A stretch of 64,000 nucleotides of DNA from Methylotenera sp. (GTDB lineage Bacteria; Pseudomonadota; Gammaproteobacteria; Burkholderiales; Methylophilaceae), in contig NZ_JAURYU010000045.1 of NCBI RefSeq assembly GCF_030653755.1, positions 62,001 through 126,000 on the forward strand, in the 5' to 3' direction. The position numbers and the translations under genes are program-made. Below the pieces are notes generated by a model, which worked only from the letters and a program-made list of their open reading frames with translations, was not told the DNA's origin and made no database searches. Of the stretch, positions 24,289 to 32,826 are shown in pieces; the first letter of the stretch is position 1, and every line of letters begins with the position of its first letter.

Positions 24289-25845
24289 ATGTCCCCTAAT
24301 AAAAATATCACACCAGTTTGTCTATTGATTCTAGATGGTTTCGGTTATCGTGAAGAAATCACCGATAACGCTATTGCACAAGCGAACAAACCAAACTGGG
24401 ATGCGCTGTGGAAAAACTTCCCACACACATTAATTAACGCCTCTGAACACTATGTAGGATTACCTGATGGGCAAATGGGAAACTCAGAAGTTGGTCATTT
24501 GAATATTGGTGCTGGACGCATTGTGTTTCAAGACTATGAGCGCATTAACAATAGCATTACAACGGGCGAGCTTTTTGAACACCCTGTGTTAGCACCCGCT
24601 TTGGTAAACATCAAGAACAATGATAAAGCGCTACATATTTTTGGTTTGCTTTCAGATGGAGGCGTACACAGCCATCAAGACCACATTCATGCCATGATTA
24701 AAATGGCTGGGATTCACGGCGTGAATAAAGTGTACATACATGCATTCTTAGATGGCCGAGATACGCCCCCAATCAGTGCCGCACCTTATATTGATGCATT
24801 GGAGCAGCAATGCAAAAGCGTCGGAGTTGGTAAGATTGCATCAATCAGTGGACGTTTTTATGGCATGGACAGAGACAAACGCTGGCCACGTGTAGAAGCT
24901 GCATACAAGTTATTTACAGAGGGCATTGGTGAATTTACGGCCGAAACTGCCCTAGCAGGTTTACAAGATGCATACGCACGCGGAGAAAATGATGAGTTTG
25001 TGAAAACCACAGCGATTCATCAGGCCAATGAAGCACCAATCAAGATGGAAGACGGTGACTTGGCTGTGTTTATGAACTTCCGCTCAGACCGTGCACGTCA
25101 ATTAACACACGCCATACTTGCAGAAGAGTTTGATGGTTTTCACCGTCGCCATGTGCCAAAACTAGCAGGGTTCTTTACATTGACCATGTACGACAAAAAA
25201 GAAACCAAAGCGACCGTGATGTTTCCACCTCAGGAAGTGAAGAATACGCTCGGTGAATACATATCAGCACAAGGACTCACCCAACTTAGAATTGCAGAAA
25301 CTGAGAAATACCCACACGTCACCTTTTTCTTTAATGGGGGTGAAGAAAAGGTGTTTGCTGGTGAAGATAGAATTCTCGTACCATCTCCCAAAGTTGAAAC
25401 TTACGACCTGCAACCAGAAATGAGTGCAAATGAAGTCACTGAAAAATTAGAAGAAGCGATTTTAAGCAAAAAATACAATACGATTATTTGCAACTATGCT
25501 AATTGCGACATGGTTGGTCACTCAGGTAACCTCAAGGCGGCTATTGCTGCTGTAGAGGCATTGGATATCTGTATCGGCCGTGTTGTAAACGCCATGCAGA
25601 GTATTGGCGGTGAAGTACTGATTACAGCAGACCATGGCAACGTGGAACAAATGTTTGACACTCAGAACCAACAACCACACACACAGCACACCACTAATCT
25701 AGTACCGCTCATTTACATTGGCAGAAAAGGCCAACTAAACGACAATGGCGCACTCTCTGACCTAGCGCCGACTATCCTCAATTTGATGGGTGTTGACCAA
25801 CCCCATGAAATGACCGGTAAAAACCTAGTTCAATTTAACGCTTAA
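24289..25845 (+). CDS. gpmI: 2,3-bisphosphoglycerate-independent phosphoglycerate mutase
   Basis: LLILDGFGYRE, GNSEVGHLNIGAGRIV, ITADHGNVEQM; ATG 24289 preferred. Confidence 0.97.
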   Translation: MSPNKNITPVCLLILDGFGYREEITDNAIAQANKPNWDALWKNFPHTLINASEHYVGLPDGQMGNSEVGHLNIGAGRIVFQDYERINNSITTGELFEHPVLAPALVNIKNNDKALHIFGLLSDGGVHSHQDHIHAMIKMAGIHGVNKVYIHAFLDGRDTPPISAAPYIDALEQQCKSVGVGKIASISGRFYGMDRDKRWPRVEAAYKLFTEGIGEFTAETALAGLQDAYARGENDEFVKTTAIHQANEAPIKMEDGDLAVFMNFRSDRARQLTHAILAEEFDGFHRRHVPKLAGFFTLTMYDKKETKATVMFPPQEVKNTLGEYISAQGLTQLRIAETEKYPHVTFFFNGGEEKVFAGEDRILVPSPKVETYDLQPEMSANEVTEKLEEAILSKKYNTIICNYANCDMVGHSGNLKAAIAAVEALDICIGRVVNAMQSIGGEVLITADHGNVEQMFDTQNQQPHTQHTTNLVPLIYIGRKGQLNDNGALSDLAPTILNLMGVDQPHEMTGKNLVQFNA

Positions 25846-25864
25846 AGCTAAACACCTCAACACC

Positions 25865-27112
25865 ATGATGCGCCACCGTATTTTGCAAACGACATCAGTG
25901 CTGACACTGATGCTCTCGCTACTGCTTCACGCATCATGGTGTTTTGCCGAAAAAAAATCAGAACAACCCAAACAAGCACTAAGTGAATTACAGAAGCAAT
26001 TAAAAGCACTAAAAAAAGAACTAGACCAAGCACAGGAAGAACACAAAGATGCTACGGACGCACTTAAAGAGAGTGAAGTTGCCATTAGCGGCGCAAATAA
26101 AAAACTGCATGAAATCAGCAAGCAACAGACTGATAATAAAAAAGAATTAGCCAAATTAGAAGCCGAATCAAAATCAACCAACCTTGCACTTAGCAAGCAA
26201 CAAAAACTATTAAGCGGGCAGCTTTATCAGCAATACATCCATGGCCAAGAAAGTTATGTACAAATGATTCTGCAAAGCCAGCGCCCAAGTGAAGTCGCTC
26301 GCGATTTGCATTATTACTCCTACGTCGCAAAAGCACGCGCAGACTTCATCAGCAAAATGCAAATGAACTTAAATAAAATTACAAAACTTAACGAGCTAAC
26401 TACATCTAAGCTGCAAGAAATCACAGCACTCAAACAAAAACAAATGGATGAAAAGCGCATACTTGAGCTTCAAAAGACAAAGAAATCTAAAGTTGTAAAA
26501 TCACTTTCACAACAGATTGCTGAACAACGTGGGCAAATTAAAAAACTGAGTCGTGACGAAAAGAGACTATCTGAGCTGGTAAGTCGCCTAGCCAAGATTA
26601 TTCCAAAAAAGAAAAAAGTAGCGAAACCATCACCACAAACTATTCAAACAACACCCCAGGCTAAAGTTGCGATTAGTAATGAAAAGTTACCGAGTGATCA
26701 TTTTACTGGTGCCAACTTCTCCGCCTTAAAAGGCAAGCTTCGCTTGCCTGTTCGCGGGGAGGTCAGTAACCGCTTTGGTTCCATAAGGCAGGATAGCGGC
26801 ATCTCATGGAAAGGCTTATTCATAAAAGCCAACGAAGGGGCAGAAGTAAAAGCAGTAGCATCTGGTCGTGTCGTATTTGCCGACTGGTTGAGGGGCTTTG
26901 GCAACCTGATTATTCTTGACCATGGCGATGGATACATGAGCCTATATGGAAATAATCAGTCCGTTTTAAGGCAAGAAGGCGAGATGGTCAAAGGCGGAGA
27001 CACGATTGCCTCAGTTGGCAACACTGGCGGCAATGAATCTAACGGGCTTTATTACGAGCTCAGAAACCAAAGCCGACCATTTGACCCAATGGCATGGAGT
27101 AGCTTGAATTAA
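25865..27112 (+). CDS. envC: Murein hydrolase activator EnvC-like (coiled coil + M23 peptidase domain)
   Basis: Coiled-coil region, C-terminal LytM domain GEVSNRFGSIR...ILDHGDGYMSLYG; follows gpmI. Confidence 0.88.
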   Translation: MMRHRILQTTSVLTLMLSLLLHASWCFAEKKSEQPKQALSELQKQLKALKKELDQAQEEHKDATDALKESEVAISGANKKLHEISKQQTDNKKELAKLEAESKSTNLALSKQQKLLSGQLYQQYIHGQESYVQMILQSQRPSEVARDLHYYSYVAKARADFISKMQMNLNKITKLNELTTSKLQEITALKQKQMDEKRILELQKTKKSKVVKSLSQQIAEQRGQIKKLSRDEKRLSELVSRLAKIIPKKKKVAKPSPQTIQTTPQAKVAISNEKLPSDHFTGANFSALKGKLRLPVRGEVSNRFGSIRQDSGISWKGLFIKANEGAEVKAVASGRVVFADWLRGFGNLIILDHGDGYMSLYGNNQSVLRQEGEMVKGGDTIASVGNTGGNESNGLYYELRNQSRPFDPMAWSSLN

Positions 27113-27195
27113 TCAGACTAAAGTAGTTTGTGAAAATAAAGCCACTTTATGAACACTCATAGTTGACTCCTAATCACGGCTGAATCACCAGGCCC

Positions 27196-27230
27196 AATAA
27201 AAAAGCACGCAGATAGCGTGCTTTTTTATT
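27196..27230. terminator. Rho-independent terminator hairpin (bidirectional)
   Basis: aataaaaaagcacgc-agata-gcgtgcttttttatt, perfect 15-bp arms with T tract. Confidence 0.85.
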
Positions 27231-27233
27231 GAT

Positions 27234-27260
27234 AATATCAGCGGTGTACCCGCTGATATT
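27234..27260. terminator. Second adjacent hairpin between convergent genes
   Basis: aatatcagcgg-tgtac-ccgctgatatt, perfect 11-bp arms. Confidence 0.6.
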
Positions 27261-27267
27261 AATGGGG

Positions 27268-27552
27268 TTATTGCGGTTCTGAATCTGCAAAGCTTGCAAC
27301 TTCACCAGCTGACGCCGTAGCTGCCGCTTCTGTTTCAGCAGCAATTTGTGCTGGGTCTAAAGTAATGCCAGGAACGCGTTCATCCGCAGATGGCTCATAT
27401 CCGCCAGATACTGGCGCTACTGGTGCTGGCGCTTCTACTGATTCTGCAACAGGTGCTTCCTCAACTGGCGCAGCTTCCTCTTTCTCGCCACAACCTACTA
27501 CCAACAAACTTGTCATTCCCAATACCAATAATGAGCGCAATAGCATAGACAT
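27268..27552 (-). CDS. Small lipoprotein with Ala/Pro/Glu-rich tail
   Basis: MSMLLRSLLVLGMTSLLVVGCGEKEEAAPVEE... lipobox; RBS aaggag before ATG at 27552. Confidence 0.75.
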   Translation of the reverse strand: MSMLLRSLLVLGMTSLLVVGCGEKEEAAPVEEAPVAESVEAPAPVAPVSGGYEPSADERVPGITLDPAQIAAETEAAATASAGEVASFADSEPQ

Positions 27553-27783
27553 AAAATCTCCTTTTATATTTAGATAGTTTAAACAGATGCTCATTGTTTT
27601 ATATTCAATGATTTAAGCTGTTTTTTTTAAACCAGAGCTTATTCTAACGCATTCAAGATTCTCTGCAACCTTAATGCAAGATGTGCCTGCAATCAATAGT
27701 CATAAATCTCACATTTCTTACCGTAACTTAGCTTCAGCCACTTAAAAAGTTATCCATTAAGCACTTTTCAATGATAGAAACGA

Positions 27784-28203
27784 TTAATCACCGATTAAAT
27801 GAAAAATAACCCGTCGATGACTAGCCACATGTCGATGTTCATATAAGAAAATACCTTGCCACTGACCTAACGCAAGTTTACCTTCTAATAGCGGAATGGA
27901 TAAATGAGTTTGTGTAAGCGCAGAGCGAACATGGGCAGGCATGTCATCAGGCCCCTCAACTGTATGTATAAATAGAGGATCACCATCAGGTACCAACCGA
28001 TTAAAGAACGACTCCATATCCACCAATACATCGTGATCGTAATTCTCATTGATCAACAGACTCGCGGAGGTGTGTTGTATATAAAGCGTGACCATGCCTG
28101 TGCGTAATCCACTTGATTCCGCCCAATCAATGACTTGCGGCGTAATATCGTAAAGTTTACGTCCATGTGTGTGAATGTTAATTTGTCCTGTTTTTTGTTG
28201 CAT
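27784..28203 (-). CDS. YjbQ family protein (UPF0047)
   Basis: LYIQHTSASLLINENYDHDVLVDMESFFNRLVPD; GTWQGIFLYEHR-like GQWQGIFLYEHRHVASHRRVIFHLIGD. Confidence 0.93.
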   Translation of the reverse strand: MQQKTGQINIHTHGRKLYDITPQVIDWAESSGLRTGMVTLYIQHTSASLLINENYDHDVLVDMESFFNRLVPDGDPLFIHTVEGPDDMPAHVRSALTQTHLSIPLLEGKLALGQWQGIFLYEHRHVASHRRVIFHLIGD

Positions 28204-28254
28204 TGACTACTCCAAACTCAACCATTAATTGCTTATGGAAACGCGAAATAAGTC

Positions 28255-28423
28255 GCCGAGCGAGATTAAAGTGCACCCGCAAGGGGCGTGCTCGTTAAGT
28301 GAAGCAGCTCGGCTTAACGCCAAAGGCGCACGGAACGCAGAAGCCAAGACAGTATGCGATATACAGCGAGGTTGCGACAACCTTTGGTTGCGGTGTAGGC
28401 TAACTCGCAAGGCGATGTTAAGT
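28255..28423. repeat. GC-rich structured intergenic element with attC-like core sites
   Basis: gccgagc(28255-28261)/gctcggc(28307-28313) inverted repeat; GTTAAGT(28294-28300), GCTTAAC(28312-28318), GTTAAGT(28417-28423) matching RYYYAAC...GTTRRRY; GGTTG/CAACC inner stem near 28370-28390. Confidence 0.35.
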
Positions 28424-28540
28424 CACTGATAGTGGCGGCTAATCCAAAAAACCGCGCAACGCAACAATTTGCTCGCACAGGCACTTATTCCGCATTTCCT
28501 TAGCGTATATCTAAAAACTTAAGCAACACTCAATCCAAAC

Positions 28541-29104
28541 TTACCAACAACCCCATGGCGAGAAATATCCTGCTCCCATTCCAAAGCGCGGACCAAATCT
28601 AGACCCATATGCACCAAACCCATAAGGGCTAAAACCAAAACGCTGGTATCGACAAAATGGATCGTCGAAACGCTGACGATTAATCATCTGTTGCTTAAGC
28701 TTTGCTAACTCAGCACGTTTATCTTGCTCGCGTTTGTTGATTTCTTCTGCAAGCTTATTTCTTAAGGCAAGCTCACGACTGGTATGAATGTAATCCAGTA
28801 CTTTTTTATCTACACCACGGTTACTTAAATCTACACTTTGACTAGGCGTAAGCGCATAACTTGAATCTGTCTCTTTTATTTTTTGAATAATCTGCTCGTG
28901 GCTGAGCCCTTGTTTAGACAAAGTGACAATTTCATCCAAACTCAATACAGGGTGAGGCTGGGGCATCATTTTCTCTAAGGCCTCGGCAGAAACTCTATCA
29001 ATTTGAGGATGTGCGCCTGCTTGCCTACCATCGGTTGCGCAACCAGTAGCCAAACTCACAAGCATAAGCAATGCAAAATAAGTATGCTTTTTACTATTGA
29101 GCAT
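28541..29104 (-). CDS. Hypothetical lipoprotein
   Basis: Lipobox SLATGCATD; LSKQGLSHEQIIQKIKETDSSYALTPSQSVDLSNRGVDKKVLDYIHTS, Gly/Phe-rich C-terminus. Confidence 0.8.
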   Translation of the reverse strand: MLNSKKHTYFALLMLVSLATGCATDGRQAGAHPQIDRVSAEALEKMMPQPHPVLSLDEIVTLSKQGLSHEQIIQKIKETDSSYALTPSQSVDLSNRGVDKKVLDYIHTSRELALRNKLAEEINKREQDKRAELAKLKQQMINRQRFDDPFCRYQRFGFSPYGFGAYGSRFGPRFGMGAGYFSPWGCW

Positions 29105-29106
29105 GA

Positions 29107-30036
29107 TTATCCCCTTCGTTTAAAAATAGGAGACGGCTCAGTAATGGTGCCGTCAAAACTATGATTCTTAATTGGGTAACGAGCCTGTACTTTTTTCACA
29201 TACTGACGCGTCTCAGGGAACGGCGGAATGCCATTGTATTTATTGACAGCCCCTTCACCAGCATTATATGCGGCCACAGCCAAGGCAACATCGCCTTTAA
29301 AGTAAGCGAGCAACCAACGCAAATAAGCCACGCCACCCTTGATATTCTGGCTTGCATTAAATGCATTTTTTACGTTAAATCGCTCGGCAGTGTCAGGAAT
29401 CAATTGCATCAAACCTTGTGCATGTTGATTGGATTTTGCACCTGTTACAAAGTTTGATTCCACAGAAATAATCGATAACACTAACTTCGCATCTACTTTA
29501 TACCAAGCTGAAATCGTATCGACCAAATGCAAAATCCAGCGTTTATCCTTTGGTAATCCAGCAATGTACTGGTCAATCACCTCGGCGTTCACATGTGCAG
29601 GCGGTGCTTTCTCTGGATCAATCTCAGCAAGCACACAAGATGGCAACTCAACCATGCTTAGCTCTATAGTCTCCAACATTTTTTGCGACTCATAATGCCC
29701 TTGCAAAGATGCCGTTGCAAACATCGCAGCGGCTAAGTCCCGATTGGCGGGAACGCCTTTACCAGAGGCATACAACATACCCAGCCTAAACTGCGCCTCT
29801 GCACTACCTAGGCGCGATGCCTGGCAATACAACCTCGCAGCCTGCCAATCGCTATCCACATTTTTCACATCCTGCTCCGCCTCTACTGCACGTAAGAGCA
29901 AAGACTGAACCACTTCTGGCTCATGATTAAATGCTTCCTGTTCATGTTGGCTGAGTTCTGCGTACGCCACATTTGCCACCGCAACTAGCATGGCAAACAC
30001 GGCGCTCAATTTACGCATCAATAGAATACTAATCAA
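29107..30036 (-). CDS. Lytic transglycosylase (SLT domain) with Sel1-like repeats
   Basis: AEAQFRLGMLYASGKGVPANRDLAAAMF (Sel1); SVESNFVTGAKSNQHAQGLMQLIPDTAERF (SLT). Confidence 0.9.
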   Translation of the reverse strand: MISILLMRKLSAVFAMLVAVANVAYAELSQHEQEAFNHEPEVVQSLLLRAVEAEQDVKNVDSDWQAARLYCQASRLGSAEAQFRLGMLYASGKGVPANRDLAAAMFATASLQGHYESQKMLETIELSMVELPSCVLAEIDPEKAPPAHVNAEVIDQYIAGLPKDKRWILHLVDTISAWYKVDAKLVLSIISVESNFVTGAKSNQHAQGLMQLIPDTAERFNVKNAFNASQNIKGGVAYLRWLLAYFKGDVALAVAAYNAGEGAVNKYNGIPPFPETRQYVKKVQARYPIKNHSFDGTITEPSPIFKRRG

Positions 30037-30073
30037 TCCTCTCCTTTAGCTAAAGGCACTTCATCGTACGACT

Positions 30074-32665
30074 TTAGGTATTTACTTTTGTGAACACTAA
30101 CTTTCCTGACTTCACATCAATTTTGACAATATCTTTGGCAATAAAATTCCCTGCCAATATTTCACGTGCTAATGGATTTTCAATTTCGCTCTGTATAGCA
30201 CGCTTAAGTGGTCTTGCACCATAAACAGGGTCAAATCCTGCATTGGCAATCTCTGTCACTGCTGCATCTGTCAATTCCAACTGCATATCCATTGCCGCTA
30301 AGCGCTTAGCAAGGTACTGCAACTGAATTGCTGCGATCGATTTGATATTGGCTTCACCCAGCGCGTGGAATACCACGACCTCATCAATCCGGTTCACAAA
30401 TTCAGGTCTAAAGTGTGTTTTCACTTCACCCATTACTGCCAGCTTAACCAACTGATAGTCTTGATCATTCATGCTCTGTATCATCTGACTACCAAGGTTA
30501 GAAGTCATAATAATCACGGTATTCTTAAAGTCTACAGTACGACCTTGCCCATCGGTTAAGCGACCATCATCTAATACTTGCAACAATACGTTAAATACAT
30601 CTGGATGTGCTTTTTCTACCTCATCAAGCAAGATAACACTATATGGTTTACGACGCACAGCTTCAGTTAATGTACCGCCCTCTTCATAACCAACATAGCC
30701 AGGAGGCGCACCTATCATCCGAGCAACAGAGTGCTTCTCCATAAACTCACTCATGTCGATGCGAATCAGATGATCTTCTGAATCAAACAAAAAGTTAGCG
30801 AGTGATTTACATAACTCAGTTTTACCCACGCCTGTTGGCCCTAAAAACAAGAAACTACCATAAGGTCGGTTTGGATCTCCCAAGCCTGAACGTGAACGGC
30901 GGATTGCATCTGAAACCAAACGTACAGCTTCATCTTGCCCGACCACGCGCTCATGCAGTTTTGCCTCCATCGTCAGTAATTTTTCACGTTCGCCTGTCAT
31001 CATTTTGCTCACTGGGATCCCAGTTGCGCGACTCACTACTTCTGCAATTTCATCCGCACCCACTTCAGTGCGCAACATTCTGTGTTTAGTTAAGTCCACA
31101 CTCACTTCAGCATTGGATGCTTGTTTTAATTGTGCTTCAAGCTGAGGTAACTTTCCATATTGCAGTTCTGAGACTTTCTGCCAGTCGCCTTTACGCGTGG
31201 CTTCTTCCATCTCAAATTTTACTTTTTCAATCGCTTCTTTAATATGCGCAGAACCTTGCACCTGTGCTTTTTCTGATTTCCAGATTTCTTCTAAATCAGC
31301 GTACTCTTTTTCAAGTTTGCTAATCTCCTCTTCAATCAATTCAAAGCGTTTTTTACTACCCTCATCTTTTTCACGACGGACAGCTTCACGCTCAATTTTA
31401 AGCTGAATTAGGCGACGCTCCAACTTATCCATCACTTCTGGTTTTGAGTCGATTTCCATTTTAATGCGACTGGCCGCCTCATCAATCAAATCAATCGCTT
31501 TATCTGGTAAAAAACGGTCTGTAATGTACCGATGTGAAAGTTCGGCTGCGGCCACAATGGCAGGGTCAGTAATTTCTACGCCATGGTGCAACTCATACTT
31601 CTCTTGCAGGCCTCGCAAAATCGCAATGGTTGCTTCTACACTAGGCTCATCAACTAACACTTTTTGGAAGCGGCGCTCTAACGCGGCATCTTTTTCAATG
31701 TATTTTCGATACTCATCTAGTGTCGTTGCACCCACACAATGCAATTCACCACGCGCCAATGCTGGCTTTAGCATATTGCCAGCATCCATTGCGCCCTCTG
31801 CTTTACCTGCACCCACCATGGTGTGAATTTCATCAATAAACACAATGGTTTGGCCTTCATCTTGTGCAAGCTCTTTCAACACAGACTTCAAACGCTCTTC
31901 AAATTCACCACGGTATTTAGCACCAGCAAGTAATGCTGCCATATCGAGTGACAGTACTTTTTTACCTTTCAGAGACTCAGGCACTTCACCATTAACAATA
32001 CGCTGTGCCAAGCCTTCTACAATCGCAGTTTTACCTACGCCAGGCTCACCAATTAGCACAGGGTTGTTTTTAGTACGGCGCTGTAACACTTGTATTGCAC
32101 GACGGATTTCATCATCTCGCCCAATCACAGGATCTAGCTTGCCAAGACGCGCCCGCTCGGTTAAATCAATGGTGAATTTCTTAAGCGACTCACGCTGGCC
32201 TTCTGCCTCTTGGCTATCTACATTTTCGTTACCACGTACAGCCTGCACAGCAGCTTCTAAAGCCGTCTTAGTTAAACCGTTTTGCTTGAGCAACTTACCA
32301 GCATCGCCTTTATCATCCGCTAAAGCTAATAAAAACATCTCACTAGCAATATAAGCATCTCCGCGCTTTTGCGAAAGTTTATCAGTGACATTCAACAAAT
32401 TATTCAAATCACGTGAAATAGCCACTTCACCACTGGCATCCGCTGATTTAGGTAGGTTTGCAATGGCTGCAGTTAAGCCTATTTTAAGCTGATTAAGTTG
32501 TACGCCTGCGCGCGCTAATAGCGATGCCGTACCTCCGTCGTCTTGCTGCAACAATGCTTGTAGTAAATGTTGCGGTTCAATTGCAGTATTATCAGCGCCC
32601 AAAGCAAGGCTTTGCGCATCGTTAATCGCCTGTTGAAATTTAGTGGTTAATTTATCAAAGCGCAC
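30074..32665 (-). CDS. clpB: Chaperone ATPase ClpB
   Basis: [37 protein letters not shown], middle coiled-coil domain; 863 aa. Confidence 0.98.
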   Translation of the reverse strand: MRFDKLTTKFQQAINDAQSLALGADNTAIEPQHLLQALLQQDDGGTASLLARAGVQLNQLKIGLTAAIANLPKSADASGEVAISRDLNNLLNVTDKLSQKRGDAYIASEMFLLALADDKGDAGKLLKQNGLTKTALEAAVQAVRGNENVDSQEAEGQRESLKKFTIDLTERARLGKLDPVIGRDDEIRRAIQVLQRRTKNNPVLIGEPGVGKTAIVEGLAQRIVNGEVPESLKGKKVLSLDMAALLAGAKYRGEFEERLKSVLKELAQDEGQTIVFIDEIHTMVGAGKAEGAMDAGNMLKPALARGELHCVGATTLDEYRKYIEKDAALERRFQKVLVDEPSVEATIAILRGLQEKYELHHGVEITDPAIVAAAELSHRYITDRFLPDKAIDLIDEAASRIKMEIDSKPEVMDKLERRLIQLKIEREAVRREKDEGSKKRFELIEEEISKLEKEYADLEEIWKSEKAQVQGSAHIKEAIEKVKFEMEEATRKGDWQKVSELQYGKLPQLEAQLKQASNAEVSVDLTKHRMLRTEVGADEIAEVVSRATGIPVSKMMTGEREKLLTMEAKLHERVVGQDEAVRLVSDAIRRSRSGLGDPNRPYGSFLFLGPTGVGKTELCKSLANFLFDSEDHLIRIDMSEFMEKHSVARMIGAPPGYVGYEEGGTLTEAVRRKPYSVILLDEVEKAHPDVFNVLLQVLDDGRLTDGQGRTVDFKNTVIIMTSNLGSQMIQSMNDQDYQLVKLAVMGEVKTHFRPEFVNRIDEVVVFHALGEANIKSIAAIQLQYLAKRLAAMDMQLELTDAAVTEIANAGFDPVYGARPLKRAIQSEIENPLAREILAGNFIAKDIVKIDVKSGKLVFTKVNT

Positions 32666-32714
32666 AGGTTTCTCCTTATGATTACGCTAATGTTTAAATA
32701 CTTATATGCAAGCT

Positions 32715-32741
32715 AGGTGGGGCTGAATGTTTGTTTTTCAA
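32715..32741 (-). promoter_or_regulatory. Putative sigma32 (heat-shock) promoter of clpB
   Basis: Reverse strand TTGAAA-N13-CCCCACCT, close to the sigma32 consensus CTTGAAA-N11-16-CCCCATNT. Confidence 0.7.
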
Positions 32742-32826
32742 TATATAATACAAAGTATTAATTCGTTATTTAAATGGCAATGGAATTAATCGTCTTTTTG
32801 ACGACGCCATTGCATGGAGTGGATTT

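Noticed and set aside
28229-28429. 66-aa + strand ORF (and the overlapping 61-aa - strand ORF 28225..28410)
   Set aside because: Both lie in the structured GC-rich spacer, no recognisable family or good RBS; open frames on both strands fit composition and inverted repeats better than coding.
31464-32354. Long antisense ORFs (120 and 169 aa) within clpB
   Set aside because: Antisense to clpB, Ser/Arg/Ala-rich composition typical of reverse-frame translation.
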